Shown: positions 9,047 through 19,445 of the stretch, in pieces
Layout: each line of letters begins with the position of its first letter
How positions within the stretch are numbered: the stretch's first letter is position 1
NCBI GenBank assembly: GCA_001515945.1
Contig: LOER01000016.1
Location: 124,001 to 188,000 of the forward strand
Source of the DNA: Desulfitibacter sp. BRH_c19
GTDB lineage: Bacteria > Bacillota > DSM-16504 > Desulfitibacterales > Desulfitibacteraceae
Direction of reading: 5' to 3'
Length of the DNA: 64,000 bases
Made by a program: the position numbers and the translations under genes
The notes under the pieces: model-generated
Told to the model about the DNA's origin: nothing
Databases searched by the model: none
What the model saw: the letters and a program-made list of their open reading frames with translations, nothing else

Positions 9047-9931
9047 TCATTTAAAAACTTTGTTTATTTTGATTTTGCTGTTTTCGTATTTACCCAAAGC
9101 AATTAGTTTACTTTGTGAAGTAAATAAGGCAATTATTCTGTCAGTAGAATTTAATTCAGTTTTAATTGCCACTCCATTAAGAACTTTGGATACGTCATCT
9201 TCATGTAAAGTATACTTAATAAAACCCTTATTATCAATTACACTATCTAATGGACATAAGAAATCATATTGGTTTTGACTAGTTTTCTCTATTATTTCTT
9301 CTATCGAGAATGATGATGAAATATCAAACGAACCTACTTTTGTTCTAATTAAAAAGGACATATAACCTACTGTATTTAATTTAACAGCAATATCCTCGCA
9401 TAATGTTCTGATATATGTACCCTTTGAGCACTGCACATCAAATATTGCCCTAGTAATACCGTTATCCATGCATATATTTATAAGTTTTATACTTTTTATT
9501 TCAACCATCCTTGGCTTTCTATCCACAGTCTTACCTTCACGTGCCAATTCATATAGTTTCTTACCATGAACTTTTATGGCAGATGTCATAGGAGGTGTTT
9601 GCCAATGCTGACCTATAAAACTTGCTAATACTTCTTTCAAGTTTTCTTGAAATATATCGGTGTCTTTTCTGTCAATTATATCTCCGAAAATATCCCCTGT
9701 AGAGGTTTTAACCCCAAAGGTAATCTCTGCCCGATAATGTTTACTTGTATCTAAAAGGTATTCAAGAAGCCTCGTTCCCTTATTTATACCCAAAACTAAA
9801 ACCCCGGCAGCTCCGGGGTCTAAGGTTCCAGAATGACCTATTTTCTTTTGACCCAGAATTTTCCTAACCTTTACAACAACCTGATTAGAACTTATACCAG
9901 GAGGTTTTAATATGTTAATAAATCCATCCAT
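9047..9931 (-). CDS. truB: tRNA pseudouridine(55) synthase TruB
   Basis: It converts U55 of the tRNA T-loop to pseudouridine. The catalytic motif GTLDPGAAGVL, with the essential Asp, is near residue 37, preceded by GQKKIGHSG. The later motifs TPPMTSAIKVHGKKLYELAR and CSKGTYIRTL match the family. Length is normal at about 294 residues. I start it at ATG 9931, which follows AGGTGATAG; a GTG nine bases upstream is an alternative. It directly follows nrnA, and the two genes nearly touch. Confidence 0.95.
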   Translation of the reverse strand: MDGFINILKPPGISSNQVVVKVRKILGQKKIGHSGTLDPGAAGVLVLGINKGTRLLEYLLDTSKHYRAEITFGVKTSTGDIFGDIIDRKDTDIFQENLKEVLASFIGQHWQTPPMTSAIKVHGKKLYELAREGKTVDRKPRMVEIKSIKLINICMDNGITRAIFDVQCSKGTYIRTLCEDIAVKLNTVGYMSFLIRTKVGSFDISSSFSIEEIIEKTSQNQYDFLCPLDSVIDNKGFIKYTLHEDDVSKVLNGVAIKTELNSTDRIIALFTSQSKLIALGKYENSKIKINKVFK

Positions 9932-9940
9932 AGCTATCAC

Positions 9941-10909
9941 CTACTGTGGTAGTTTCTTTTCCAAGTAATCTATTACATTTTTAATTGCTATAGCTAACTC
10001 GGTATTGATGGTACATCCCGCAGCCTTTTTATGTCCTCCCCCACCAAAGGCAGAGGCAATTGACTGAACATCAATATTATTTTTTGCTCTAAAACTAACT
10101 TTAATTTCGTTCATATTTATTTCTTTAAATATCATAGCTACCTCTATTCCTTGGACGGACTTTGGGTAACTAACAAAACTTTCCAATTCCCCATGGTTAC
10201 CCTTCCATCTTTCCATAATCTCTCTAGTGACAGTAATATATGCTACTTTTCTATTGCAGGCAAATTTCATTGTTGATAGAACATCGACAAGTAAATTTAT
10301 ACTATTGTATGTTTTATTCTCCCACAAGTTTATGCGTATAGCAGATAAATTTACTCCCACTTTGATTAAATGACTAGAAATGGCGAAAGTTTTAGCCGTA
10401 GTATTGTCAAACCGGAAACTACCTGTATCTGTAACCATAGAAATATATAAAGCATTAGCAATGTCTTCATCAATTTCTACACCTAACAGATCCAGTAAAT
10501 CGTAGATGATTTCTCCAGTAGATGAAGCTTTTACATCAATATAGTTGACATCAGCAAAGTTGGTATTTCCAGTATGATGATCAATATTAATACTAAGGAG
10601 ACACTTTTCCCTATATGAATCTATTAGTGCTCCTGCTCTGGTTTCATCAGCACAATCCAAAAAAATTACAGTACTATCACTATGAACCTCTATATCTTTT
10701 GGCTTTCTAAAATCTTTTGCTCCTGCTAAAAATTGATAATCTCTAGGCACATCACTATCTATAATAGTTTTTACTACTTTACCTAATTTTAATAACCCTT
10801 TAGATAACGCAATTGAAGAACCAATACTGTCACCATCTGGATACTCATGGGAAACTATCACTAACTCGGAAGAATTAATAATCGCCTGTTTGACTTCACT
10901 TAGATACAT
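9941..10909 (-). CDS. nrnA: DHH/DHHA1 phosphoesterase, NrnA (nanoRNase/pAp phosphatase)
   Basis: A 322-residue DHH-family phosphoesterase that degrades very short RNA oligonucleotides and dephosphorylates 3'-phosphoadenosine 5'-phosphate. Metal-binding motifs are visible: HEYPDGDSIGSS near residue 20, LDCAD, and the DHH motif in NIDHHTGNTNF. The C-terminal DHHA1 domain ends with the substrate-binding GGGHKKAAGC. It lies between rbfA and truB in the conserved nusA-infB operon, where this gene is usual in Firmicutes. Length and order are normal. Confidence 0.93.
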   Translation of the reverse strand: MYLSEVKQAIINSSELVIVSHEYPDGDSIGSSIALSKGLLKLGKVVKTIIDSDVPRDYQFLAGAKDFRKPKDIEVHSDSTVIFLDCADETRAGALIDSYREKCLLSINIDHHTGNTNFADVNYIDVKASSTGEIIYDLLDLLGVEIDEDIANALYISMVTDTGSFRFDNTTAKTFAISSHLIKVGVNLSAIRINLWENKTYNSINLLVDVLSTMKFACNRKVAYITVTREIMERWKGNHGELESFVSYPKSVQGIEVAMIFKEINMNEIKVSFRAKNNIDVQSIASAFGGGGHKKAAGCTINTELAIAIKNVIDYLEKKLPQ

Positions 10910-10911
10910 GT

Positions 10912-11274
10912 TTACTCTTCCTTTTCTTTCTCATCAGATTTTATTTCAGATAAAATCCGTGATATCTTTACTCCATGCTCTATTGAATTATCAATTCTAA
11001 ATAATATCTCTGGTGCATACCTTAACTGAATACGCTGGGCTATTTCCTTTCGAATAAAACCCTTAGCCTTTTCCAGTCCTTCTAATGATTTTTTTTGCTC
11101 TTCATCATTACCTAGAGAACTAAAAAATATTTTTGCATGCCTTAAGTCATTAGACAGCTCGACATTAGTTATTGTAATAAATCCAATTCGGGGATCTTTT
11201 ACCTGGTGTTCAATAATTGCCGCCATCTCTTTTTTCATTTGTTCAGCTACTCTATTCGGTCTCATTGATACCAT
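10912..11274 (-). CDS. rbfA: Ribosome-binding factor A
   Basis: A 120-residue KH-like protein that binds the 30S subunit and helps late 16S rRNA maturation, especially in the cold. Family features are the N-terminal RPNRVAEQMKKE, then DPRIGFITITNVELSNDL and the C-terminal APEILFRIDNSIEHGVKI. It ends in an acidic tail. It is preceded by infB with an 18-base gap and followed almost directly by nrnA. The start could also be the ATG four codons in. Confidence 0.95.
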   Translation of the reverse strand: MVSMRPNRVAEQMKKEMAAIIEHQVKDPRIGFITITNVELSNDLRHAKIFFSSLGNDEEQKKSLEGLEKAKGFIRKEIAQRIQLRYAPEILFRIDNSIEHGVKISRILSEIKSDEKEKEE

Positions 11275-11292
11275 CTTTTTACCCCCAAAATA

Positions 11293-13389
11293 TTATAATT
11301 CTCTTTTTATTTCTTCGAATTTATATGCTTCGATAATATCCTGTTCTTTGATATCATTAAAATTCTCTACACCAATTCCACATTCATATCCATGTGCTAC
11401 TTCTTTTACATCGTCTTTAAACCTTTTTAATGAATCTATTTTTCCTTCATGAATAACAGCACCATTTCTAATTATACGAACAAATGCAGAATTAATAAAT
11501 TTACCATCAGTAATATATGAACCAGCTATAACTCCTGCTTTTGGCACCTTAAACGTGGCCCTAACCTCTGCTCTGCCTAACACAACCTCTTTAATATCCG
11601 GATCCAAAAGTCCTGACATTGCTTTTTTAATATCATCCAATGCTTCATAAATTACTCTATAAGCTCTTATATCTACCTGTTTATTTTCAGCAGCTTTTCT
11701 GGCATTTACATCTGGACGAACATTAAATCCTATAATAATGGCACCAGATGCTGATGCTAACATTACATCGGTTTCGGTAATTGCTCCTACCCCGCCATGA
11801 ATTATCACTAACTTTACTTCTTCCGTACTAAGTTGAAGCAAGGATTGCTGCATGGCTTCAACAGATCCATGAACATCAGCCTTGACAATAACATTAAGTT
11901 CTTTGACTTCCCCAGTCTCCATTTGTTTAAATATATCATCTAAATTCACAGAACGAGACTTTTTAAGTTCTCCTTCTCGTTTCTGATCTTTTCTTTTATC
12001 GACTAAGTTTCTAATGATTTTATCATCTACTACACGTACAACTTCTCCCGAATCTGGTACATCCGATAACCCCAATATCTCTACTGGAGTAGAAGGACCT
12101 GCCTTTTTTATACGTACACCTAGATCATTTATCATTGCCCTAACTTTTCCATAGGAGGTACCTGCTATCAAGCTATCCCCAATAGTAATTGTTCCCTTTT
12201 GTATCAAGATGGTAGCTACTGGTCCTCTGCCCTTATCTAATTTTGCCTCAATTACTATGCCTACAGCTTCTCTGTTGGGGTTGGCCTTTAACTCTTCCAT
12301 TTCAGCAGCTAGAAGCACCATCTCCAGTAAATTATCTATTCCCTGCTTCTTAATGGCGGATACTGGAACCATAATAGTCTCTCCGCCCCACTCTTCCGCA
12401 ACTAAACCATACTCTGTTAGTTCCTGTTTTACTTTTTCAATATTGGCATTAGGTCTATCTATTTTGTTAATCGCCACAATGATTGGAACTTTGGCAGCTT
12501 TTGCATGGTTAATTGCTTCAATGGTTTGAGGCATTACACCGTCATCTGCAGCTACAACTAGAATAGCTATATCAGTTGCTTGTGCTCCCCTGGCTCTCAT
12601 TGCAGTAAAAGCTTCGTGCCCAGGTGTATCCAAAAAAGTTATTTGCCTTTCTCCCACTTTAACCTGGTACGCACCAATATGCTGTGTAATTCCTCCAGCT
12701 TCTGTAGATACTACATTTTCATTCCTTATACAGTCAAGTAAGGATGTCTTTCCATGGTCAACGTGCCCCATAACGGTAACAACTGGTGGTCTCTCAACTT
12801 GTGTACCTTTATCATCTTCTTCATCGACTAGTTCTAACAAATCTTTGTTCTCATCTAGAATTGACTCAACGCCATAATCTGATGCCATTATGGAAGCAGT
12901 ATCAAAATCAATTTCTTGGTTAATGGTAGTCATAAAGCCTGAACTAATCAACTTCTTAATGAGTTCAGTACCAGAAATTCCTAACTTATCAGCTAACTCT
13001 TGAACAACAATTTTGTCTTTTATCTTAATTTCTTTGGGCCTATTTTCTAAAGTTGTTATAGTACTATCTCCTTTTATTCTGCTTTTTTTATGCTTCTTAT
13101 TTCTCTGTGGCTTACTTTTTGCTTGAGATACTACCTTTTTCTTAATCTGCTTGTTATCGGTTACAGCTTTTTTTTCAGTTACATTACTGGGTTCACTCTT
13201 CTGTTGAACTTTTGGCTCTTCCTTAGTTTGGCTAATATTAAAGTATTTAAGTATCTTTTCTATATCTTTTCTTTCTACCATGCTCATGTGAGATTTGACT
13301 TTAATCTCAATCTTATCTAATGCCCACATTATTTCTTTACTTGATAAATTATATTCTTTAGCAACTTCATAAACTCTCATTTTTGTCAT
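11293..13389 (-). CDS. infB: Translation initiation factor IF-2
   Basis: A 698-residue GTPase that brings initiator tRNA to the 30S subunit. The N-terminal region holds an IF2-N domain ([14 protein letters not shown]) and a Lys-rich linker. The G domain follows, with [14 protein letters not shown] near residue 205, [15 protein letters not shown] and NKID. Domains II to IV are complete, ending with the initiator-tRNA-binding [20 protein letters not shown]. The N-terminal extension is short compared with enteric IF-2, as is common in Clostridia. It lies after ylxQ in the conserved operon. Confidence 0.97.
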   Translation of the reverse strand: MTKMRVYEVAKEYNLSSKEIMWALDKIEIKVKSHMSMVERKDIEKILKYFNISQTKEEPKVQQKSEPSNVTEKKAVTDNKQIKKKVVSQAKSKPQRNKKHKKSRIKGDSTITTLENRPKEIKIKDKIVVQELADKLGISGTELIKKLISSGFMTTINQEIDFDTASIMASDYGVESILDENKDLLELVDEEDDKGTQVERPPVVTVMGHVDHGKTSLLDCIRNENVVSTEAGGITQHIGAYQVKVGERQITFLDTPGHEAFTAMRARGAQATDIAILVVAADDGVMPQTIEAINHAKAAKVPIIVAINKIDRPNANIEKVKQELTEYGLVAEEWGGETIMVPVSAIKKQGIDNLLEMVLLAAEMEELKANPNREAVGIVIEAKLDKGRGPVATILIQKGTITIGDSLIAGTSYGKVRAMINDLGVRIKKAGPSTPVEILGLSDVPDSGEVVRVVDDKIIRNLVDKRKDQKREGELKKSRSVNLDDIFKQMETGEVKELNVIVKADVHGSVEAMQQSLLQLSTEEVKLVIIHGGVGAITETDVMLASASGAIIIGFNVRPDVNARKAAENKQVDIRAYRVIYEALDDIKKAMSGLLDPDIKEVVLGRAEVRATFKVPKAGVIAGSYITDGKFINSAFVRIIRNGAVIHEGKIDSLKRFKDDVKEVAHGYECGIGVENFNDIKEQDIIEAYKFEEIKREL

Positions 13390-13424
13390 ATAACCTTCAC
13401 CCCCAAAATTTTGCTTTTAAACTA

Positions 13425-13745
13425 TCATACCTCACCTCCTATCAGTTCCTCGATTTTTTGTGATAGATTCCTGTCAATTAATGCTAAAACTGTTCTAGGA
13501 GATTTTCCAATAGATAATCCCAGTTTTTCTTTATCTCCAAATAGAAGGTATTCTACTTTATTATTTATAGCTTTATTAACGAATCTCTTTTTTACCGCCT
13601 CAGAAGCGTCGGTGGCAATAACCAATAACATGTATCTATTAAAGTTACCCTTGCTTAACAGGGTGTTCTCTCCGGAAACAATCTTTCCTGCTCTTTGTGC
13701 AATTCCTAAATAATTATATACATCATTCTCATTCATCAAAACCAT
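13425..13745 (-). CDS. ylxQ: L7Ae/L30e-family ribosomal protein YlxQ
   Basis: A 106-residue L7Ae-fold RNA-binding protein, probably binding kink-turn RNA. Seen are NYLGIAQRAGKIVSGE, the LLVIATDAS strand and the SPRTVLALID tail typical of the family. The gene overlaps the end of ylxR by 17 bases, which implies translational coupling. The start may be the first ATG at 13745 or the one three codons in at 13736. It stands between ylxR and infB, its normal place in Firmicutes. Confidence 0.9.
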   Translation of the reverse strand: MVLMNENDVYNYLGIAQRAGKIVSGENTLLSKGNFNRYMLLVIATDASEAVKKRFVNKAINNKVEYLLFGDKEKLGLSIGKSPRTVLALIDRNLSQKIEELIGGEV

Positions 13746-13995
13746 ACTTCCTTAAACTCTCCGTGATTTCTGGCGTTATTGAACAATTTAATGCTCTATC
13801 TAAACCTTTTGTTTTGATTGCCTTTTCTAAGCACTCAATTTTACCACACAGATATGCTCCCCGACCTGCCTTTTTACCAGTAGGATCAACAATAACCTCT
13901 TCTTGTGGTGTTCTTACGACCCTTATTAGATTTCTTTTTTCCATTCTTTCACGACAACCTATACACATGCGTTGGGGTATTTGCTTTTTTTTCAT
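13729..13995 (-). CDS. ylxR: YlxR/RnpM family RNA-binding protein
   Basis: An 88-residue member of the YlxR family, recently linked to modulation of RNase P in Bacillus (RnpM). Visible hallmarks are RMCIGCRERMEKRNLIRVV at the N-terminus, then DPTGKKAGRGAYLCG, which holds the conserved GRGAY. A cysteine pair (CIGC) and further cysteines suggest a metal site. It lies between nusA and ylxQ, with an 18-base gap after nusA. Confidence 0.93.
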   Translation of the reverse strand: MKKKQIPQRMCIGCRERMEKRNLIRVVRTPQEEVIVDPTGKKAGRGAYLCGKIECLEKAIKTKGLDRALNCSITPEITESLRKYGFDE

Positions 13996-14013
13996 AAATA
14001 GCTCTCCCCTTTG

Positions 14014-15105
14014 CTATAAAGTGCCATTCGTTAAATCATCATCTAAGTATTCAGCAACTATTTCCTCATCTTTTGGGGCTGCACTTTGACTTTTAATATC
14101 AATTTTCCAATTTGTTAGCTTTGCAGCTAATCGAGCATTCTGCCCTTCTTTGCCAATAGCTAGCGAAAGTTGATAATCTGGTACAGTAACTTTTGCTACC
14201 TTATCAGTTTCATTTATCTTTACTTCAATAACCTTTGCAGGGCTCAAGGCGTTAGCAACATATTTAATTTGATCGTTACTATATCTGACTATATCTACTT
14301 TTTCTCCATTAAGTTCATTTACAATGGTCTGGACTCGCATGCCCTTAGGGCCAACACAAGCACCAACAGGATCAACATTTTCATCATTAGAGTGTACTGA
14401 TATTTTTGACCTTGAACCAGCCTCTCGAGCAATAGACTTGATTTCTACTATACCATCATGAATTTCTGGAACTTCAAGTTCAAAGAGTCTTTTTAATAAT
14501 CCCGGATGTGTTCTTGACAGTAAGATTTGTGGACCTTTGGGAGTATTCTTTACTTCTAGTACGTAGGCTTTTATTCTTTCATTTTGTAAGTAGTTTTCAC
14601 TAGGAATTTGCTCAGATGAAGCAAGGATTGCCTCTGTTTTTCCTAAATCGATAAATATATTGCCTGATTCAATTCTCTGGATTTGACCAGTAACGATATC
14701 ATTTTCTCTGTTTAAATATTCTTCATAAATAATACCACGTTCTGCTTCTCTAATCCTTTGAACAACAACCTGCTTAGCAGTTTGGGCTGCAATTCTACCA
14801 AAATTTCTTGGTGTAACCTCAAATTCTAAAATATCACCTATTTCATACTTCAAGTTGATCTCTTGTGCATCCTTCAAAGAAATTTCCGCATTTTCATCCA
14901 TTACTTCTTCAACTACTTCTTTCCTAGAAAAAACGATAAATTCACCAGTTGCTCTATCAATATGTACACGTGCATTTTGTGATGAACCAAAGTTCTTTTT
15001 GTATGCCGATAATAAAGCTTGTTCAATGGCTTCAAATAGTATGTCGGAAGAAACGCCTTTTTCTTTTTCTATATCATGAATAGCTTCAATAAAATCAATA
15101 TTCAT
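14014..15105 (-). CDS. nusA: Transcription termination/antitermination protein NusA
   Basis: A 363-residue RNA polymerase-binding factor affecting pausing, termination and antitermination. It has the N-terminal RNAP-binding domain, an S1 domain (TGQIQRIESGNIFIDLGKTE) and two KH domains, with DPVGACVGPKGMRVQTIV and the IGKEGQNARLAAKLTNWKI motif. As usual in Firmicutes, the C-terminal acidic repeats of enteric NusA are missing. The ATG at 15105 follows GAGGGTTG. It sits after rimP with a 15-base gap. Confidence 0.96.
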   Translation of the reverse strand: MNIDFIEAIHDIEKEKGVSSDILFEAIEQALLSAYKKNFGSSQNARVHIDRATGEFIVFSRKEVVEEVMDENAEISLKDAQEINLKYEIGDILEFEVTPRNFGRIAAQTAKQVVVQRIREAERGIIYEEYLNRENDIVTGQIQRIESGNIFIDLGKTEAILASSEQIPSENYLQNERIKAYVLEVKNTPKGPQILLSRTHPGLLKRLFELEVPEIHDGIVEIKSIAREAGSRSKISVHSNDENVDPVGACVGPKGMRVQTIVNELNGEKVDIVRYSNDQIKYVANALSPAKVIEVKINETDKVAKVTVPDYQLSLAIGKEGQNARLAAKLTNWKIDIKSQSAAPKDEEIVAEYLDDDLTNGTL

Positions 15106-15120
15106 TTTCAACCCTCCCTC

Positions 15121-15579
15121 TTAAAAATCTACAGTCAAATTTGCGGAGGCTATTTTATCTAATGAAATGTCAACATCTTTTCCATCAGCAATGATAGTTA
15201 CAATGCCTTCCTTAAATTCTTTCAATTGTCCTTTGAAAGCTTTTTGCCCATTTATTGCTTCAAATGTTTTCACCATAATTTCACTATCCACAAATCTCAA
15301 AAAATCTTCTGCCCTTTTAAGTGGTCTATCAATTCCTGGTGAACTAACTTCTAATATATACCTTGTTTTAATTGGTTCAATATCATCGAGGAGTTGTCCT
15401 GCTTCTCTACTAATTAATTCACAATCATCTAATGTAATTCCTTCTGGTTTATCAATAAATACACGCAAATACCATTCTTTTCCTTCTTTAGCATAAACAA
15501 CATCCACTAAATCATAATTATGTTTTTCGATGATGGGCTTAATTAAATCTTCTACTTTACTTGAGACATTCTGTGCCAT
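15121..15579 (-). CDS. rimP: Ribosome maturation factor RimP
   Basis: A 152-residue factor needed for assembly of the 30S subunit. The family pattern is clear: DVVYAKEGKEWYLRVFID, then GITLDDCELISREAGQLLD and LEVSSPGIDRPLK. It is the first gene of the nusA-infB block, with a GGGGGTAGG ribosome-binding site. A polC terminator lies about 80 bases upstream, so a promoter is expected in that gap, but I could not pick a convincing one. Confidence 0.95.
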   Translation of the reverse strand: MAQNVSSKVEDLIKPIIEKHNYDLVDVVYAKEGKEWYLRVFIDKPEGITLDDCELISREAGQLLDDIEPIKTRYILEVSSPGIDRPLKRAEDFLRFVDSEIMVKTFEAINGQKAFKGQLKEFKEGIVTIIADGKDVDISLDKIASANLTVDF

Positions 15580-15659
15580 AACCTACCCCCTTAAACTCTA
15601 CCTTATTATTTTAACATATTATGTATAAACATATACTTAGAGGATTTATAAATAAAATG

Positions 15660-15681
15660 AGAGTGGGCCTGAACCCACTCT
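15660..15681 (-). terminator. Terminator downstream of polC
   Basis: Perfect 8-bp stem AGAGTGGG/CCCACTCT with a 6-base loop, followed on the minus strand by CATTTTATTTAT. It separates the uppS-polC block from the rimP operon. Confidence 0.8.
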
Positions 15682-15749
15682 TTTGCTAAGTTTCTGTAAT
15701 ATTAATCATTCCATAATGGAGTATAACATATACACTTACGCTTATCAAG

Positions 15750-18700
15750 CTAAAACAGAGTTAGTTGGTTTTTTTCTGGTAATTCTTTTAAAATACCATT
15801 GTCTTTTAAAACTTGAACAACAGTTTTAGTCAATTTTGCTTTTTTCTGCAAATCTTCAATTGATCTTATTTCACCACTTGCCCTGACTTCCACTATTTTT
15901 TTTGCAGCAATATCTCCAAGACCTTGTAACGAAATAAAGGGGCATAACAGTTCGCCATTAGCTATCTTAAACTTAAAGGAATCTGATTCCCATAGATTTA
16001 TCATTTTCAACTTAATTCCTCGCAAATACATCTCTAATGCCACTTCTAAAACATTGTATAATCCTTTTTCTTTTGCAGTTGCTTCATTTCCTAATCCTTC
16101 AATTTCCTGCATTCTAGATAATACATTTTCTTCCCCCTGACATATTATTTCTGCATCAAAATCGTCTCCTCTTACAGAAAAAAAGGCAGCATAGAAAGCC
16201 TCGGGATGTATTACTTTGAAAAAAGCGATTTTGAAAGCCATTGTCACATAAGCAACAGCATGGGCTTTTGGAAACATATATTTTATTTTTTCACAAGAAT
16301 CTATATACCAATCAGGCACTTCCCATGTTTTCATTAATTTAATATATTCCTTTTTTAATCCTTTACCTTTACGAACATCCTCCATTATTTTAAAAGAATC
16401 AAGGGGTGGCAAGCCTTTTTCAATTAAATAAACCATAATATCATCTCTACAGGCAATAGTTTCATTTAATGTGGCAATCCTAGTTTTAATAAGGTTCTGA
16501 GCATTGTTTAACCAGACATCTGTACCATGTGAGAGACCACTTATGCGAACTAGTTCTGCAAAAGTGCTTGGTTTAGTATCTTCTAGCATTCCTCTCACAA
16601 ATTTAGTCCCAAACTCTGGTATACCAATAGTCCCAATTGATGATTTTAATAATTTTTCATCTCTTAGTTTTAAAGAGCCCACTCCAGAGAAAATCCCCAT
16701 AGTCTCTTGATGGTTTAATGGTATTTTTTTTGCATCAATCCCTGTGAAATCCTCAAGCATCTTGATTACAGTAGGATCATCATGGCCTAATATATCCAAT
16801 TTCACAAGACAATCATGAATTGAATGATAGTCAAAATGAGTGGTTATGGTGTTAGATTTTGTATCATCTGCAGGTCTCTGAATAGGCGTAAAAGCATAGA
16901 TATCTTTATCGTGGGGCACTATCATTAAACCTCCTGGATGCTGTCCAGTAGTTCTTTTAACGCCGGTACAGTTCTTAATTAATCTATCCCTTTCAGCTAA
17001 TCTACATTTCGCATTACTTTCTTCTAGATAATTTTTTACAAAGCCAAAAGCCGTTTTTTCTGCAACAGTACCTATTGTTCCTGCTCTAAATACCTTATCT
17101 GATCCAAAAAGCTCTTCTGTATATTTATGGGCTAATGTTTGATATTCTCCTGAGAAATTCAAATCAATATCAGGGACTTTATCTCCTTTGAAACCCATGA
17201 ATACTTCAAATGGAATTTGATGACCATCAGCATTTAGCTTGGTACTACACTCAGGACAAAGCTTTTCAACTAAATCTGCACCACATCCTACAGAACCATC
17301 TGTTATAAACTCGCTATATTTACAGTTTTCACAAAGATAATGTGGTGGTAGCGGATTCACCTCAGTAATCCCAGTAAAAGTAGCCACAAGTGATGAACCT
17401 ACTGAACCCCTTGAGCCCACCAAGAAGCCATCCTCATTTGATTTTTTTACTAACTTATGGGAAATAAGATATAAGACTGCGTAACCATTTGAGATTATTG
17501 AATCTAATTCTCTATTTATGCGTTGTGTAATAATCTCTGGCAAAGGGTCTCCATATATTTTTTTTGCAGTACTCCATGTCATATTACTAATCTCATCTTC
17601 TGCTCCATCAATTTTAGGTGGAAAGAAGCCGCTAGGTATTGGTGCTAATTCTTCAATCATATCTGCAACAATATGAGGATTGTCAATCACAACTGCCTCT
17701 CTATCATCTAGGTCAAGATAGGCAAACTCATCAAGCATTTGTTGTGTAGTTCTATAATATAAGGGTGCCTGAGAATCATCTTTATAACCTTGCCCCATCA
17801 TCAGGATTTTTCTAAAAATTTCATCATAATCGTTTAAGAAATGCACATCACCAGTAGCAACAACTGGCTTACTCATATCTTTTCCTAGTCGTACAATCGT
17901 CTCATTCATAATCTGTAAATCTTGGTCAGACTTTAATACTCCATTTTCAATTAAAAAATTATTGTTTGCATTTGGTTGTATCTCTAAAAAATCATAAGAG
18001 GATGCTACCTCTTTTAACTTTTCATATTCTTCTCCATTAATATAACTTTGTATTAGCTCCCCTGCTTCACATGCTGTTCCTAAAACTAATCCTTCCTTAT
18101 ACTCTTGTAAGATGTTTTGAGGAATGAGTGGTTTACGATAATAATATTCTAAATGGGATAAAGAGACCAACCTATAAAGATTTTCTAAGCCAATCTTATT
18201 TTTTGCAAAAATTATAATATGATATCTGGTGGATTTTTTTAAATCTTTATCATCTTTTATCAAATATCCTTCGACACCATAAATGATTTTTACTCCATAC
18301 TTTCTACCTGCTGCAAAAGCATTGGGGAATCCCTGTACTACTCCATGATCGGTAATTGCAACTGCTTTATGCCCCCACTTAGCTGCCCTCTCCACACAAG
18401 CATCTATATCACATAAGCCATCCATTGAACTAAATTTAGTATGTATATGTAACTCTATCCTTTTCTTTTGAGCATTATCATTGATTCCGGGTAATGAACA
18501 TTTCTCAATTGCTTTAGCAATGATAATTTGCTCACCCGAATATCTATCATATTGTACATCACCAACCACCCTTACACTTAAACCATTGGTTAATGGGTGA
18601 TTTAGCATCATATTATCCTTTTCAAAAATTTTTACTGTTATTGAGTCAGTCATATCAGTAATATTAAAAGAAATCATATTATTGCCATTTTTTAATTTTA

Positions 18701-19430
18701 TAGTTTCTACATTGAAGATTTCACCTGAGGTTGCTACTTTTTTTTGTTGATCATTTCCTAATTGAGATATGCCAATCATGCTACATTTTTTTTGAGGTTT
18801 TCCATATATAGTAGCAGTACTATTATTAGTATCGTTTAACGCAGGAAGTGAATTAGCGCTTTTTTGATTAGCCATCTGTACTTTTCGAACATATTGTTCT
18901 AACAGGTTATCCTCTTTCGGTAATATAGCATCATTTCTTTGTTTTATCTCAACATCTATAGTTACTTTGAAATTGGTTCTCATATAATGATTTATTAATT
19001 TTTCATACCCACCTTTGCATAAAATTTCAACTCCCATCTTACTAGGGAGTTGAAATTGCAAAACTGAATCCATAAATGCTAAGTCGGCATTCATAAGCCA
19101 TATTTTTATATCTGGAAGAAGCCAATATAAGTTTTCCTTTATTAAATTGACTTCTTCATTCCCTATTTGGTCAAGATTAACCATAGATAAATCATAATAA
19201 GGAATCAGGGTAACCTTCTTCAAAGATTCACTACAATCCATTAACGCTTTACTAAACATTTGTAGATGCCTATATCTAAAAAGCTTAATAAATTCAATGT
19301 GAATAGTCCAACAGTTTTCTTTGCTACTAACCTCTACTGAACTAACCTTACACATTTTTAAAAACTCATCAATAAGTTCTCTATTACTAACTTTAGTTGT
19401 GTCTATATCACAAAGATGTAAACCAGACAT
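15750..19430 (-). CDS. polC: DNA polymerase III PolC-type alpha subunit lacking the exonuclease domain
   Basis: This 1226-residue polymerase is the replicative DNA polymerase type of low-GC Gram-positives. Domains seen in order: N-terminal domain, OB fold (about residues 235-310), PHP domain (HIHTKFSSMDG near 328), the zinc-binding CENCKYS...CPECSTKL loop, the catalytic PDIDLNFSGEYQ, and the tRNA-synthetase-like C-terminus. In typical PolC a DnaQ-like 3'-5' exonuclease of roughly 170-200 residues splits the PHP domain. Here PHP runs straight from GVEGYLI through KSTRYHIIIFAKN (residues 387-410) and no exonuclease motif is seen, which fits a length about 200 shorter than usual. Proofreading, if any, must come from elsewhere. 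Confidence 0.95.
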   Translation of the reverse strand: MSGLHLCDIDTTKVSNRELIDEFLKMCKVSSVEVSSKENCWTIHIEFIKLFRYRHLQMFSKALMDCSESLKKVTLIPYYDLSMVNLDQIGNEEVNLIKENLYWLLPDIKIWLMNADLAFMDSVLQFQLPSKMGVEILCKGGYEKLINHYMRTNFKVTIDVEIKQRNDAILPKEDNLLEQYVRKVQMANQKSANSLPALNDTNNSTATIYGKPQKKCSMIGISQLGNDQQKKVATSGEIFNVETIKLKNGNNMISFNITDMTDSITVKIFEKDNMMLNHPLTNGLSVRVVGDVQYDRYSGEQIIIAKAIEKCSLPGINDNAQKKRIELHIHTKFSSMDGLCDIDACVERAAKWGHKAVAITDHGVVQGFPNAFAAGRKYGVKIIYGVEGYLIKDDKDLKKSTRYHIIIFAKNKIGLENLYRLVSLSHLEYYYRKPLIPQNILQEYKEGLVLGTACEAGELIQSYINGEEYEKLKEVASSYDFLEIQPNANNNFLIENGVLKSDQDLQIMNETIVRLGKDMSKPVVATGDVHFLNDYDEIFRKILMMGQGYKDDSQAPLYYRTTQQMLDEFAYLDLDDREAVVIDNPHIVADMIEELAPIPSGFFPPKIDGAEDEISNMTWSTAKKIYGDPLPEIITQRINRELDSIISNGYAVLYLISHKLVKKSNEDGFLVGSRGSVGSSLVATFTGITEVNPLPPHYLCENCKYSEFITDGSVGCGADLVEKLCPECSTKLNADGHQIPFEVFMGFKGDKVPDIDLNFSGEYQTLAHKYTEELFGSDKVFRAGTIGTVAEKTAFGFVKNYLEESNAKCRLAERDRLIKNCTGVKRTTGQHPGGLMIVPHDKDIYAFTPIQRPADDTKSNTITTHFDYHSIHDCLVKLDILGHDDPTVIKMLEDFTGIDAKKIPLNHQETMGIFSGVGSLKLRDEKLLKSSIGTIGIPEFGTKFVRGMLEDTKPSTFAELVRISGLSHGTDVWLNNAQNLIKTRIATLNETIACRDDIMVYLIEKGLPPLDSFKIMEDVRKGKGLKKEYIKLMKTWEVPDWYIDSCEKIKYMFPKAHAVAYVTMAFKIAFFKVIHPEAFYAAFFSVRGDDFDAEIICQGEENVLSRMQEIEGLGNEATAKEKGLYNVLEVALEMYLRGIKLKMINLWESDSFKFKIANGELLCPFISLQGLGDIAAKKIVEVRASGEIRSIEDLQKKAKLTKTVVQVLKDNGILKELPEKNQLTLF

Positions 19431-19445
19431 TTCATTCCTCCGTAA

